NCBI GenBank assembly: GCA_022573225.1
Contig: JACZUI010000024.1
Coordinates: forward strand, 1-38,390
Source: Acidobacteriota bacterium
GTDB lineage: Bacteria > Actinomycetota > Acidimicrobiia > Spongiisociales > ZC4RG35
Length of the DNA: 38,390 bases
Direction: 5' to 3'
The notes beneath the pieces were generated by a model. It was given only the letters and a program-made list of their open reading frames with translations, made no database searches and was not told where the DNA came from. This document shows, in pieces, positions 8,876 to 15,940 of this stretch (position 1 is its first letter; each line of letters opens with the position of its first letter). The position numbers and the translations under genes were made by a program.

Positions 8876-8917
8876 TCTTCTTGTCACGGACCCGAGTCTT
8901 CTTGTCACGGACCCGAG
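8876..8917. repeat. 21-bp perfect tandem duplication
   Basis: Two adjacent identical 21-bp units occupy 8876-8896 and 8897-8917. They straddle the end of the bicupin gene and the leader of the following gene. This looks like recent slippage, which may have altered the spacing between the two genes. Confidence 0.8.
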
Positions 8918-9811
8918 CCCGGTTCCACCTCGAGGATCGACTCCAGATACGACCAGTCACGGCCAAATCGATACGAGTGGCGGGGCGGGGGTTGGGGAGC
9001 CTGGGTTTCGAGCCATCTCACCGGACCCTCTCCGATGTTGCGGAACTCGTGAACGCAGCCCACACCCGCCCATGCGACGTCTCCCGGGCCCAGAGCGTAA
9101 CGCTCGCCATCGAAACCGCCCTCGACCTCTCCTTCGAGGATGAGATATGCCTCCTCGAGTGGGTGGTCATGAGCCCCGGCAAATCCTCCCGGCTCATACT
9201 GGACCATGAACATCGTGGAGAGATCAGCCCCGAGGTCGGAGTCGATCATCATCTTCACGCTGATCCCGCTGTAGACCAGGAGGGCGGTTCTCATGCTTGC
9301 GCTGAGGGCCAAGCGATCTTGGGTCTGCATGGCAGGGTCCATGTTCTCGGGGTCGAGGTGCCCAAAGACGCGTGTGCGAGGATCGCGTACGTCAATAAGT
9401 GACGCAGGCGCCGTGGTGAGTGGATCTTGGAAGTAGGTGTCGTAGTCGAAGCGCTCACGTGGCAACGGCGCTCGCATCTCGGCGAATTCGACCGGCTCCT
9501 TCGATGGGTTTCTCAGCGAGTGAGGCGTCCCCACTGGAAGCAAGCAATAATCGCCGGCCGACATCTGAAAGCTGCCTTCGGCGTTATCCACCACGAGAGA
9601 GCCTTCGACCACATAAACGGACTCTTCGAAGGAGTGCAGATGCGTCGCCACCCCGCCGCCTCCTTCGATCCTGGCGAGCCGAAAACCCATCTGGACCCCA
9701 CCGTTCGTCTCGTCGACGATGGACTGGGCCACGTATCCGGAGCTGTTGTCGACAAACTCTTGAGGAATGGAGAATTCGAACTCCGACGCCCTCTTCACAA
9801 CATGGGCTGCC
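8905..9811 (-). CDS. Bicupin protein (ureidoglycine aminohydrolase-like)
   Basis: About 302 residues with two cupin domains. The first has H-L-H-S-F-E-E with a later P-x-G-T-P-H; the second has H-D-H-P-L-E-E-A-Y with a later G-C-V-H-E-F-R-N. Both therefore keep a complete His/His/Glu/His metal set. The domain order and the V-Y-V-V-E-G / Y-L-I-L-E-G repeats resemble (S)-ureidoglycine aminohydrolase (AllE/YlbA) of allantoin breakdown, but specificity cannot be assigned. The start is a GTG whose first base is the last base of the TAG of the dehydrogenase remnant, so the two were once coupled. In E. coli a tartronate semialdehyde reductase gene lies in the allantoin cluster with allE, which makes the pairing suggestive. 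Confidence 0.72.
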
Positions 9812-9812
9812 A

Positions 9813-10202
9813 CTAGCGATCCAATCCCCGCAGATAGACCGCAACCGCGCTGAGGGCTTCCTCGTCCAAGCCCGCGTCGATCGCTCTCCGCACGATCTCA
9901 TAACCAGCTTCGGCCTGGCTTATAGGAGCCCCAACCCTTCCCGCAAGCCCGGTGATCAGATCGAGGTCCTTGGCCACGAGGCGCAGGGTGAAGGCGACGG
10001 CCGCGGATTCGGGCTGCCAGTAGGCCTCCTTCTTGTATTGGACGAACGGGGCACCGCCTGCTCCGCTGGCAAAGACCTCGTAGGCGGTCGCCCGATCGAC
10101 GCCGCCGCGCTCAGCGAGCACAAGCGCTTCCGAGAGTGCGGTGTTCAGCCCATGAACCAGACCGTTGACCGCGAGCTTGGTAACTGCCCCGGCCCTTGCT
10201 CT
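9813..10202 (-). pseudogene. 3-hydroxyisobutyrate/tartronate-semialdehyde dehydrogenase C-terminal remnant
   Basis: Only the helical second domain of a beta-hydroxyacid dehydrogenase survives. The open frame contains A-V-T-K-L-A-V-N-G-L-V-H-G-L-N, matching the catalytic K-x-x-x-N helix of the family, then A-L-V-L-A-E-R-G-G-V-D and a later F-T-L-R-L-V-A-K-D-L-D-L substrate-domain motif. The NAD-binding Rossmann half is missing: an in-frame TAG at 10205-10203 bounds the frame upstream. A start at ATG 10121 would give 102 residues lacking even the catalytic lysine. It ends by a one-base overlap with the bicupin start. Confidence 0.75.
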
Positions 10203-10205
10203 CTA

Positions 10206-10343
10206 CGCCGCAATTCGTCAGGAAACTCTCGTAGTTCCCAAGTCCCTCGGTGGTCGGAACCCACCCCTCCGGGTCAAGCCTCTCGAGGGTCGAGCCTGCT
10301 CGCCGTATGAGGATGATCGGCTTACCTGTCAGCTTCACCAATC
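10206..10343. other. unassigned sequence between two gene remnants
   Basis: A minus-strand frame here reads like coding sequence (G-K-P-I-I-L-I-R-R-A-G-S-T-L-E-R-L-D-P-E-G-W-V), but I cannot name a family. It probably belongs to a third broken gene or to the missing N-terminal part of a neighbour. Confidence 0.3.
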
Positions 10344-10469
10344 TCACCGGACTACACGGCTCCGCTCGAGTTCAGGGGTGGTGAGATCGAACGGATGATT
10401 ATCAACGTAAGTGGCGACGCCTATATCAACCACGAAAAGGAGGCAGTCGCGTGGCTGATGCGCGACTGA
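10344..10469 (+). pseudogene. 3' tail of a second sulfatase gene
   Basis: Forty-one codons and a stop (TGA 10467-10469) translate as a close copy of the end of the intact sulfatase at 3240-3366. They share S-P-D-Y-T, F-x-G-G-E-I-E-R, N/D-V-S-G-D and H-E-K-E-A-x-A-W-L-M-R-D before the stop. The differences include conservative changes (V to I, D to N), so it is a diverged paralogue rather than a fresh duplication. Upstream of 10344 the similarity stops abruptly at the junction with unrelated sequence. Confidence 0.88.
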
Positions 10470-10895
10470 TAGCGGTCTATACCCCTAGTCGCCACCTCGG
10501 CATAGTGCCTCTGAATCTCCAGACGCAGCTGATCCTCATCAACTGGGATCACGTCAGTCATCACATTCCCCCTCATGGGAGTGGAGATCCGAACCCTACA
10601 AGGACGCGGGCACGGGCGCTCAACAGCACTCCAATTTCAGATTCCGTTCCCACGCAGGCACCTCGACTTGGTCGCCAACACTGGGGATTGCCAGGCCTTT
10701 TAGGCGTATCACCGTAAGGAGCAATACGAGCTGCTGTTAGCAGTGGGATGACTCCCGGAACAACGACCCCCGATGCCTTCCGGCCCATGGGCCCGGCGAG
10801 GACCTTTCTCGGGTTCGTTTCTGACGACAACATCGATCTCAAGTAGTCGTCCAGTGGATCCGAATCGGCCTTGAACGCCTGCGACCGTTTCCAAA
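10470..10895. other. region without a supported gene
   Basis: Neither strand shows a frame with recognisable motifs. Together with the remnants on either side, it appears to be decayed DNA. Confidence 0.5.
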
Positions 10896-11325
10896 ATGAC
10901 TGACATCATTCTCGAGATCACCCGAGCCGTCGGGGAGACGGCCATCCTGGTCTCTCTGATATGGACCGGGAAACGAATACAGCTGTGGCATGAGCCTGGG
11001 TGGCCCATCATCGTCGGTGGGTTCGCTCTCCTTACTCGGGTCGGTCATCGACATCACAGACAACTTTGAGGGACTCAATGCTTTCGTTCTTGTGGGCGAT
11101 ACCCCACAGCAGGCTTTCATGGAGAAAGTGATTGGATTCTTGGGAGGTTTCGTCTTGTTGTCGATTGGCTTCTTTGCCAACATGAACCACGAGCTGTGTA
11201 CCCCGCTCACCGGGGTGATTGGGATGAGCACGCAGCTGAAGCGGGAGGCACTCGGCTCCTTAAACGAAAAACAGCACGAGTACTTGTCTCACATCGTCCA
11301 GTCCAGCCGCCGTGTTGGCTACTGA
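10896..11325 (+). pseudogene. sensor histidine kinase fragment, frameshifted and truncated
   Basis: The first frame from ATG 10896 gives M-T-D-I-I-L-E-I-T-R-A-V-G-E-T and a membrane stretch with G-W-P-I-I-V-G-G-F-A-L-L. Near 11030-11045 the coding signal moves to another frame as G-S-V-I-D-I-T-D-N-F-E-G-L-N, a second membrane segment G-F-L-G-G-F-V-L-L-S-I-G-F-F. This runs straight into a HisKA box, N-M-N-H-E-L-C-T-P-L-T-G-V-I-G, where H is the phosphorylatable histidine and C replaces the usual R. The frame stops after S-S-R-R-V-G-Y, with no ATPase domain. At least one frameshift and a large 3' deletion are therefore present, and probably also loss of the PAS region between the membrane part and HisKA. 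Confidence 0.78.
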
Positions 11326-11363
11326 ACGCCTGGGTGCGGCACTCCATTGACCAGGTGATTTGA

Positions 11364-11440
11364 TGGCACGCCCGGGAGAACTCGAATCCCCAACCTTCTG
11401 ATCCGTAATCAGATGCTCTATCCAATTGAGCTACGGGCGC
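11364..11440 (-). tRNA. tRNA-Arg(ACG)
   Basis: A complete cloverleaf, 5' end at 11440. The acceptor GCGCCCG pairs with CGGGCGT, and the anticodon loop TTACGGA gives ACG. The T-arm is GGTTCGAGTTC-like, and CCA is encoded at 11366-11364. A34 of this tRNA is the usual substrate of TadA, whose gene lies 3 kb away. Confidence 0.95.
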
Positions 11441-11504
11441 AGGCTTGCCGGCAAGGATACCGGTACCCTCCGATCAAGAGAAGCTGCCACGGAGAGGCAA
11501 CCAA

Positions 11505-13175
11505 TTGAGTCTGGAATCAGTCGCTGACCGCCTCTGGGCAATCCGTTTGAAGTCCGATCCGATGGCTGCCTCACTTATGGGCTTCCACGACCACGATGCT
11601 GAGCTTGCGGATTTCTCCGAGGAAGCAATCGAGGGCCACACCTCGGCACTTCGCTCAGTGCTAGCTGATGCCGAGGCCATCGATTCGGTGACTCTCGACC
11701 AAAAAGATCAAATCACCCGCGACCTCGCCATCCATCAGGCCGAGGTGACGTCCCAGGCATACGAGGGTCGCTACCTCCTGGGAGCAGTCGACACCTACAC
11801 CGGGGCGGCGACGGGCCTTCTTCTCGGCATCAGCAGCCTCTCGGCCACCAACGCGGAGCAAAGTCAGGCATACGCCGATAGGTGGCAGGAGGTTCCCCGG
11901 TTCCTCGACCAGGTTCTTCAGCTCAACCGGGCGGAGATTGCCCGAGACAGACCCCCGGCGCGGATCGTCACCGAGCGCGTGATCAACATGATCGACGGCT
12001 ATTTGGATACCGCCATCGAGGACGACTTATTTGTCAAGGCAACGCTCCATGATGGCGCCAGTGACGCTCAGCGCGATGAGGTGACTCAGATCGCAAGCGA
12101 AGTCATCAGACCCGCATATGCCGCATACCGAAACGCCCTCACCGACGAGGTTGTGCCAATCGCCAAACAGAACGACCGCGTCGGGCTCACCTACAACAGT
12201 GACGGCGACGCCGTGTACGAGAAACTCATTCACATGTACACCTCGCTGCCGGCCGAACCCCAAGAGTTACACGACTACGGCCTTGCTGACGCGACCGAGC
12301 ATCTGCCCGACGAATGGAGCGAAGTAGGAGAGAGAGCACTTGGCATCTCCGACATCTCGACCCTCTTCGACCGGCTCCGCAACGACCCGGAACTGAGTTA
12401 TGAGTCAGCCGACGAGATGGTCGATCATGCCAGGACAACCGTCGAGAGGGGGTGGGCGGCCATCGATGGGTGGTTCGGTGCGCGTCCAGAGTCGCCGTGC
12501 GATGTCGTAGAGGTTCCCCAGGCGATCGCCAAGGACCTGCCGCCCGCCTACTACATGACACCTTCGAGTGACGGCTCCCGACCCGGCCAGTATTTTCTCA
12601 ACACCCACGACCCGCCCTCCCGGAAGCGGTTCAACTACGAGTCGATTCACTTTCATGAGGCGATCCCCGGACACCATTTCGACCGCTCGCTCTCGATGGA
12701 ACTCGAGAACATCCCTGAATTCAGAAAGCGTTTCCCGGCCTTTGCCATGGCCGAAGGTTGGGGTCTCTACTCCGAGCGCCTCGCAGACGAGATGGGCCTC
12801 TACTCATCGGACATGGACCGCCTCGGCATGCTCAGCGCGGACGCCTGGCGGGCCGGTCGTCTGGTGGTCGACACCGGCATGCATTACATGGGCTGGAGCC
12901 GGCAACGGGCGATCGATTGGTTCGTGGAATGGACTCCGATCCCCCTTCCGGTCATCGAGCAGGAAGTCGACCGCTACATAGGGATGCCCGGACAGGCCCT
13001 CTCCTACAAGGTGGGCCAGCGCGAGATCTTCAGGCTTCGAGCCGGCGCTGAGAAGACATTGGGAGATCGGTTCGTGATCGCCGACTTCCACGACGCCGTC
13101 CTTACCAGCGGAGGCATGACGCTCCCGCTGCTGGGCCGTGTGGTCGAGGACTGGGCTCAGGGCAGAGCGACGTAG
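11505..13175 (+). CDS. DUF885-family protein (putative zinc metallopeptidase)
   Basis: A 556-residue protein counted from the TTG at 11505, which follows GGAGAGG by seven bases; an in-frame TTG at 11445 abuts tRNA-Arg and is less likely. The DUF885 signature H384-E-A-I-P-G-H-H391 is present, followed by A-E417-G-W-G-L-Y-S-E. These supply the probable zinc ligands (two His and the downstream Glu) and catalytic Glu385. The C-terminal G-Q-A-L-S-Y-K-V-G block is also typical. The family is mostly helical, and no signal peptide is visible. The substrate is unknown. Confidence 0.88.
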   Translation: MSLESVADRLWAIRLKSDPMAASLMGFHDHDAELADFSEEAIEGHTSALRSVLADAEAIDSVTLDQKDQITRDLAIHQAEVTSQAYEGRYLLGAVDTYTGAATGLLLGISSLSATNAEQSQAYADRWQEVPRFLDQVLQLNRAEIARDRPPARIVTERVINMIDGYLDTAIEDDLFVKATLHDGASDAQRDEVTQIASEVIRPAYAAYRNALTDEVVPIAKQNDRVGLTYNSDGDAVYEKLIHMYTSLPAEPQELHDYGLADATEHLPDEWSEVGERALGISDISTLFDRLRNDPELSYESADEMVDHARTTVERGWAAIDGWFGARPESPCDVVEVPQAIAKDLPPAYYMTPSSDGSRPGQYFLNTHDPPSRKRFNYESIHFHEAIPGHHFDRSLSMELENIPEFRKRFPAFAMAEGWGLYSERLADEMGLYSSDMDRLGMLSADAWRAGRLVVDTGMHYMGWSRQRAIDWFVEWTPIPLPVIEQEVDRYIGMPGQALSYKVGQREIFRLRAGAEKTLGDRFVIADFHDAVLTSGGMTLPLLGRVVEDWAQGRAT

Positions 13176-13279
13176 CCGAAGAGCGAACCCACCTCATCGG
13201 CATCCAGACCAGCCGAACGGAGGCGATAGGGGCCGGCGGTGATCAGAAGCCCCACCCCGTCTGGCAGGCTTGAGGCGAT
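13176..13279. other. short gap with nothing evident
   Basis: No gene, clear terminator or repeat is seen between the DUF885 gene and the 3' end of tRNA-Ser(GCU). Confidence 0.4.
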
Positions 13280-13372
<93 letters not shown>

Positions 13373-13438
13373 AAGATTCGAATTGTCACGCTACCGGCCG
13401 ATTACATCGGCTGGGAGTTTGAGCTCCCAAACTCCAGG

Positions 13439-13459
13439 CAACCCGATCTCATCGGGTTG
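13439..13459 (-). terminator. hairpin downstream of tRNA-Ser(UGA)
   Basis: A perfect 9-bp stem (CAACCCGAT with ATCGGGTTG, loop CTC) begins four bases from the 3' end of the tRNA. A second hairpin (GAGTTT...AAACTC) follows at about 13415-13434. There is no U-tract, so these may be processing or U-less termination signals. Confidence 0.45.
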
Positions 13460-13462
13460 CCG

Positions 13463-13550
13463 CGGAGGGGGTGGGATTCGAACCCACGAGACCCGAATTG
13501 GGCCCAACGGTTTTCAAGACCGTCGCCTTAGACCACTCGGCCACCCCTCC
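13463..13550 (-). tRNA. tRNA-Ser(UGA)
   Basis: A class II tRNA, 5' end at 13550. The acceptor GGAGGGG pairs with CCCCTCC, and the anticodon loop CTTGAAA gives UGA. CCA is not encoded. Confidence 0.94.
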
Positions 13551-13586
13551 AGGGTGCGCTGACATATTCTCGCGGGGTTGGGGGCG

Positions 13587-13643
13587 CTAATGCAGCGTCG
13601 CGGGCCGGAGATACGACGACAGACTTTCGCGACGCTGCACTAG
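13587..13643. repeat. long inverted repeat upstream of tRNA-Ser(UGA)
   Basis: The 12-bp arm TGCAGCGTCGCG (13591-13602) is perfectly repeated in inverted form at 13628-13639. The match extends to 16 bp with one mismatch (13587-13602 with 13628-13643), around a 25-base spacer. It could be a protein-binding site, a mobile-element end or a structured leader; the sequence does not decide. Confidence 0.7.
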
Positions 13644-13644
13644 G

Positions 13645-14010
13645 TTCAAAACAGGAGGCAAGCAGGTTTGGACCGTCGACGAACTGACCAACCACTACAC
13701 CTCGTTGGGCAGTGTGGACGGGTCCCACATGCAGCGAGTCCTTGATTGAACCGTGGAAAACGGCCGATTTCTGGAAAGCGAAACCAAGGCGCCGTTGTTC
13801 AGCGTCTCCGGCAAGTCGGATGACCGTCTGTTGACGGTGTTTGCCTCGGGCCACGTGTATGTGTGGTTCGAGGAGCACCGCTACCCGGGAGGGGTGACCG
13901 AGCGCGATTCTCTGGCGGTCGAGTTGCAGAGTCGCGATCTGATGAAGGCCAACTTCGACGTCAGCGCCATCAAGAAGGCAAGACGATGTCACGCAAGTTG
14001 GGCGAGTTGA
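13645..14010 (+). pseudogene. unrecognised small gene, probably interrupted
   Basis: A plus-strand frame reads G-G-K-Q-V-W-T-V-D-E-L-T-N-H-Y-T-S-L-G-S-V-D-G-S-H-M, stops at a TGA (13747-13749), and then continues in the same frame through 14010. The later part contains A-P-L-F-S-V-S-G-K and V-Y-V-W-F-E-E-H-R-Y-P-G-G. A GTG at 13753 could start an 85-residue product. The continuity of coding-like sequence across the stop suggests one gene with a nonsense change. I do not recognise the family, and nothing around it points to a function. Confidence 0.4.
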
Positions 14011-14053
14011 CCAAGGAGATCTCCTTCAGGTCATAGGTAGGTATTGCTTCTAG

Positions 14054-14144
14054 CGGAGGGGGTGGGATTCGAACCCACGAGGAGGCGTCAGCCCCCTACG
14101 GCATTTCGAGTGCCGCGCACTAGACCGGACTATGCGACCCCTCC
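14054..14144 (-). tRNA. tRNA-Ser(CGA)
   Basis: A class II tRNA, 5' end at 14144. The acceptor GGAGGGG pairs with CCCCTCC, and the anticodon loop CTCGAAA gives CGA. CCA is not encoded. Confidence 0.94.
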
Positions 14145-14147
14145 ATC

Positions 14148-14229
14148 GCCGAGCCGAAGCTCGGCGGTGGCAAGTCATATGTTGTTAGGCCGCAGGTCAG
14201 CGGGGTCGGGGCCCGACCCATGGGTCGGG
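14148..14229 (-). terminator. two hairpins between the CGA and GGA serine tRNAs
   Basis: GCCGAGC-CGAA-GCTCGGC occupies 14148-14165, and an 18-bp perfect palindrome CCCGACCCATGGGTCGGG occupies 14212-14229. The palindrome follows the 3' end of tRNA-Ser(GGA) on the minus strand. They are likely processing or termination structures, without U-runs. Confidence 0.4.
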
Positions 14230-14249
14230 TTGACCTACCAACTACGACT

Positions 14250-14343
14250 TGGCGGAGGGAGAGGGATTTGAACCCTCGAGGGAGCGTAAACCCCCAACGG
14301 CATTTCCAGTGCCGCGCACTAGGCCAGACTATGCGACCCCTCC
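14250..14343 (-). tRNA. tRNA-Ser(GGA)
   Basis: A class II tRNA, 5' end at 14343. The acceptor GGAGGGG pairs with TCCCTCC (one G-U pair), and the anticodon loop CTGGAAA gives GGA. CCA is encoded at 14252-14250. It completes a set of four serine isoacceptors within 1.1 kb. Confidence 0.94.
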
Positions 14344-14394
14344 GGAAAAAACCCCGTCTTGCATGACAGGCGGATGAAAGAATAATCCAGTGCC

Positions 14395-14865
14395 ATGACT
14401 GAGCCCATTCGACACGACCAGTACGAAGAGCCGATGCGACTCGCTCTGAACGCTGCCCGGGAAGCTGCCGACGGCGGCGACGTGCCCGTCGGCGCCGTCC
14501 TTCTCGATGCGGATGGCGAAGTGGTGCTTGTCGATCGGAACCGTCGCGAGGAGTTCTCGGATCCAACGGCCCATGCGGAGATGCTGGTTTTGTCGCGTCG
14601 AGCCCGAGACCTGGGTGACTGGCGACTGAACGGACACACTCTGGTGGTGACGCTCGAACCCTGCCCGATGTGCGCCGGGGCTGCAGTGTGGGCCCGGCTC
14701 GACCGGATCGTCTACGGCGCTGCTGATCCCAAAGCGGGCGCGGCGTGGTCTCTGTACAACATTCCCCAGGACCGACGGCTCAACCACCGGATCGACCTGA
14801 TCGAAGGAATCCTGGCCGAGGAGAGCGGCGCGTTACTGGAGGATTTCTTCGCCTCCCGACGCTGA
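14395..14865 (+). CDS. tadA: tRNA-specific adenosine deaminase TadA
   Basis: A 156-residue zinc deaminase that converts A34 of tRNA-Arg(ACG) to inosine. The H60-A-E62 motif (zinc ligand and catalytic Glu) and P-C90-P-M-C93 (the other two zinc ligands) are intact. They are followed by A-G-A-A-V-W-A-R-L and the Y-G-A-x-D-P-K-A-G-A block typical of TadA rather than of cytidine deaminases. The length is normal. There is no clear ribosome-binding site before the ATG; an AATAAT element lies at about 14381-14386, so a leaderless transcript is possible. Its substrate tRNA is encoded at 11364-11440. Confidence 0.93.
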   Translation: MTEPIRHDQYEEPMRLALNAAREAADGGDVPVGAVLLDADGEVVLVDRNRREEFSDPTAHAEMLVLSRRARDLGDWRLNGHTLVVTLEPCPMCAGAAVWARLDRIVYGAADPKAGAAWSLYNIPQDRRLNHRIDLIEGILAEESGALLEDFFASRR

Positions 14866-14910
14866 GCGTGTGCAGATACCGGGGCTGGACGCCGTGATTT
14901 ACACACGCTC
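14864..14910 (+). terminator. inverted repeat at the end of tadA
   Basis: GAGCGTGTG (14864-14872), overlapping the tadA stop, is repeated inverted at 14902-14910 with a 29-base loop. It could help end the transcript before the SRP RNA gene, but it lacks a U-run. Confidence 0.3.
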
Positions 14911-14951
14911 GGTTGGTCTTCAGGGAGGTAGGTCTGCTGGGCCGGTAGCCT

Positions 14952-15207
14952 TCCCGGCGATCGTGCTAGGTGGGGCACTAGGGGTGCCCTGAACCCGAAA
15001 CCCTCTTCACGCGGGACCGAATTCCCCGCCCGAGGGGCGACGTGCCGCCGGGGCGCACAGCCCGGGTGGTGGACACGTGGCATTGACGGTTGGGTCCTGC
15101 GCGGCGGAGCACCACGAATCGGGTCAGATCCGGGAGGAAGCAGCCCTAAATGGAACGTTCCGGGTGCCGTAGGGTTGCCTGACTCGAGCCGGCGGCCATC
15201 GCCGACG
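14952..15207 (+). ncRNA. ffs: signal recognition particle RNA (large bacterial type)
   Basis: The invariant SRP54-binding hairpin G-G-G-T-C-A-G-A-T-C-C-G-G-G-A-G-G-A-A-G-C-A-G-C-C occurs at 15121-15145. The 5' Alu-like part has T-G-C-T-A-G-G-T-G-G-G-G and G-G-T-G-C-C-C-T-G at about 14964-14991, as in long Gram-positive SRP RNAs. CGGCGAT (14955-14961) pairs with ATCGCCG (15198-15204) to close the terminal helix, which sets approximate ends. The RNA scaffolds Ffh for cotranslational targeting. Confidence 0.92.
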
Positions 15208-15304
15208 GCGGTCGCGGAGCCTCGAAGGCGGGGGCACGATCGCACTTTCTCACACTCGGTCCCGTTTCTCTGTGCGAATAGCGTCACATGTGGCGCCACA
15301 AACC

Positions 15305-15940
15305 TCAGGTAAGCGGTTTGCGGAGGCGGGCTCCGTAGACGAAGCCGAAAAGGCCCATCCGCCAGACTTCCTCGACGACGAGGGCGCCACCGTCAAACAA
15401 GGCTTCAGGCGCGGGAAGCGAGTCGAGTGAGCGGTGCAGATACCAATACTCCCGAGGCGCGCCCGCAAAAAGCAGGCCGACCAACGGGAGGACGATTCCC
15501 GTTCCGAGGCGATGGAGCCAACCGAGCAGGCGGTTTCGGGGGCGGGTCAGGTCAACCACCACCGCTGCGGCGCCGGGCCGGAGCACCCGGTAGATCTCAT
15601 CGAAGGTGTTCGGCACTGATGTCAGATTGCGAAGGACGAAACCGCTGAACACCCCGTCGAACGACTCATCTGCGAAGGGGAGCCCCTCGCCTACCCCGGC
15701 TACGCGCGCACGTACCGGGCTCAACGAGAGCATCTCAACAACCGGATCGACCCCGACCACGACACGATCCCCAAAGTGGGTGGCTCCGGTGCCGCACCCC
15801 AGGTCCAGGACCGTTCCCGGCCGGAGCATCGCTATCCCTTTCTGTCGCCACCGTCGCTCCTGCCCAAGCGAGAGAATCTGGTTGATCCGGTCGTACCGCG
15901 CGGCAATCCGGGCGAAGATCGGGTCAGAGACCTCGCTCAC
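15305..15940 (-). CDS. menG: MenG/UbiE-type quinone methyltransferase
   Basis: A 211-residue class I methyltransferase. The UbiE/MenG opening A-A-R-Y-D-R-I-N-Q-I-L-S-L-G is followed by the SAM loop L-D-L-G-C-G-T-G (residues 45-52). G-E-G-L-P-F-A-D-E-S-F-D and a later F-V-L-R-N match the family. It should methylate demethylmenaquinone in the last step of menaquinone synthesis. The ATG overlaps the serS stop by four bases (ATGA type), so it is coupled to serS. It is slightly shorter than usual (about 230). Confidence 0.85.
   Translation of the reverse strand: MSEVSDPIFARIAARYDRINQILSLGQERRWRQKGIAMLRPGTVLDLGCGTGATHFGDRVVVGVDPVVEMLSLSPVRARVAGVGEGLPFADESFDGVFSGFVLRNLTSVPNTFDEIYRVLRPGAAAVVVDLTRPRNRLLGWLHRLGTGIVLPLVGLLFAGAPREYWYLHRSLDSLPAPEALFDGGALVVEEVWRMGLFGFVYGARLRKPLT

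Noticed and set aside
10573-10842. 89-residue minus-strand frame in the graveyard
   Set aside because: It has no recognisable family or start signal and lies between gene remnants.
14712-15299. 195-residue minus-strand frame across the SRP RNA
   Set aside because: It is antisense to tadA and the SRP RNA, with no protein-like pattern.
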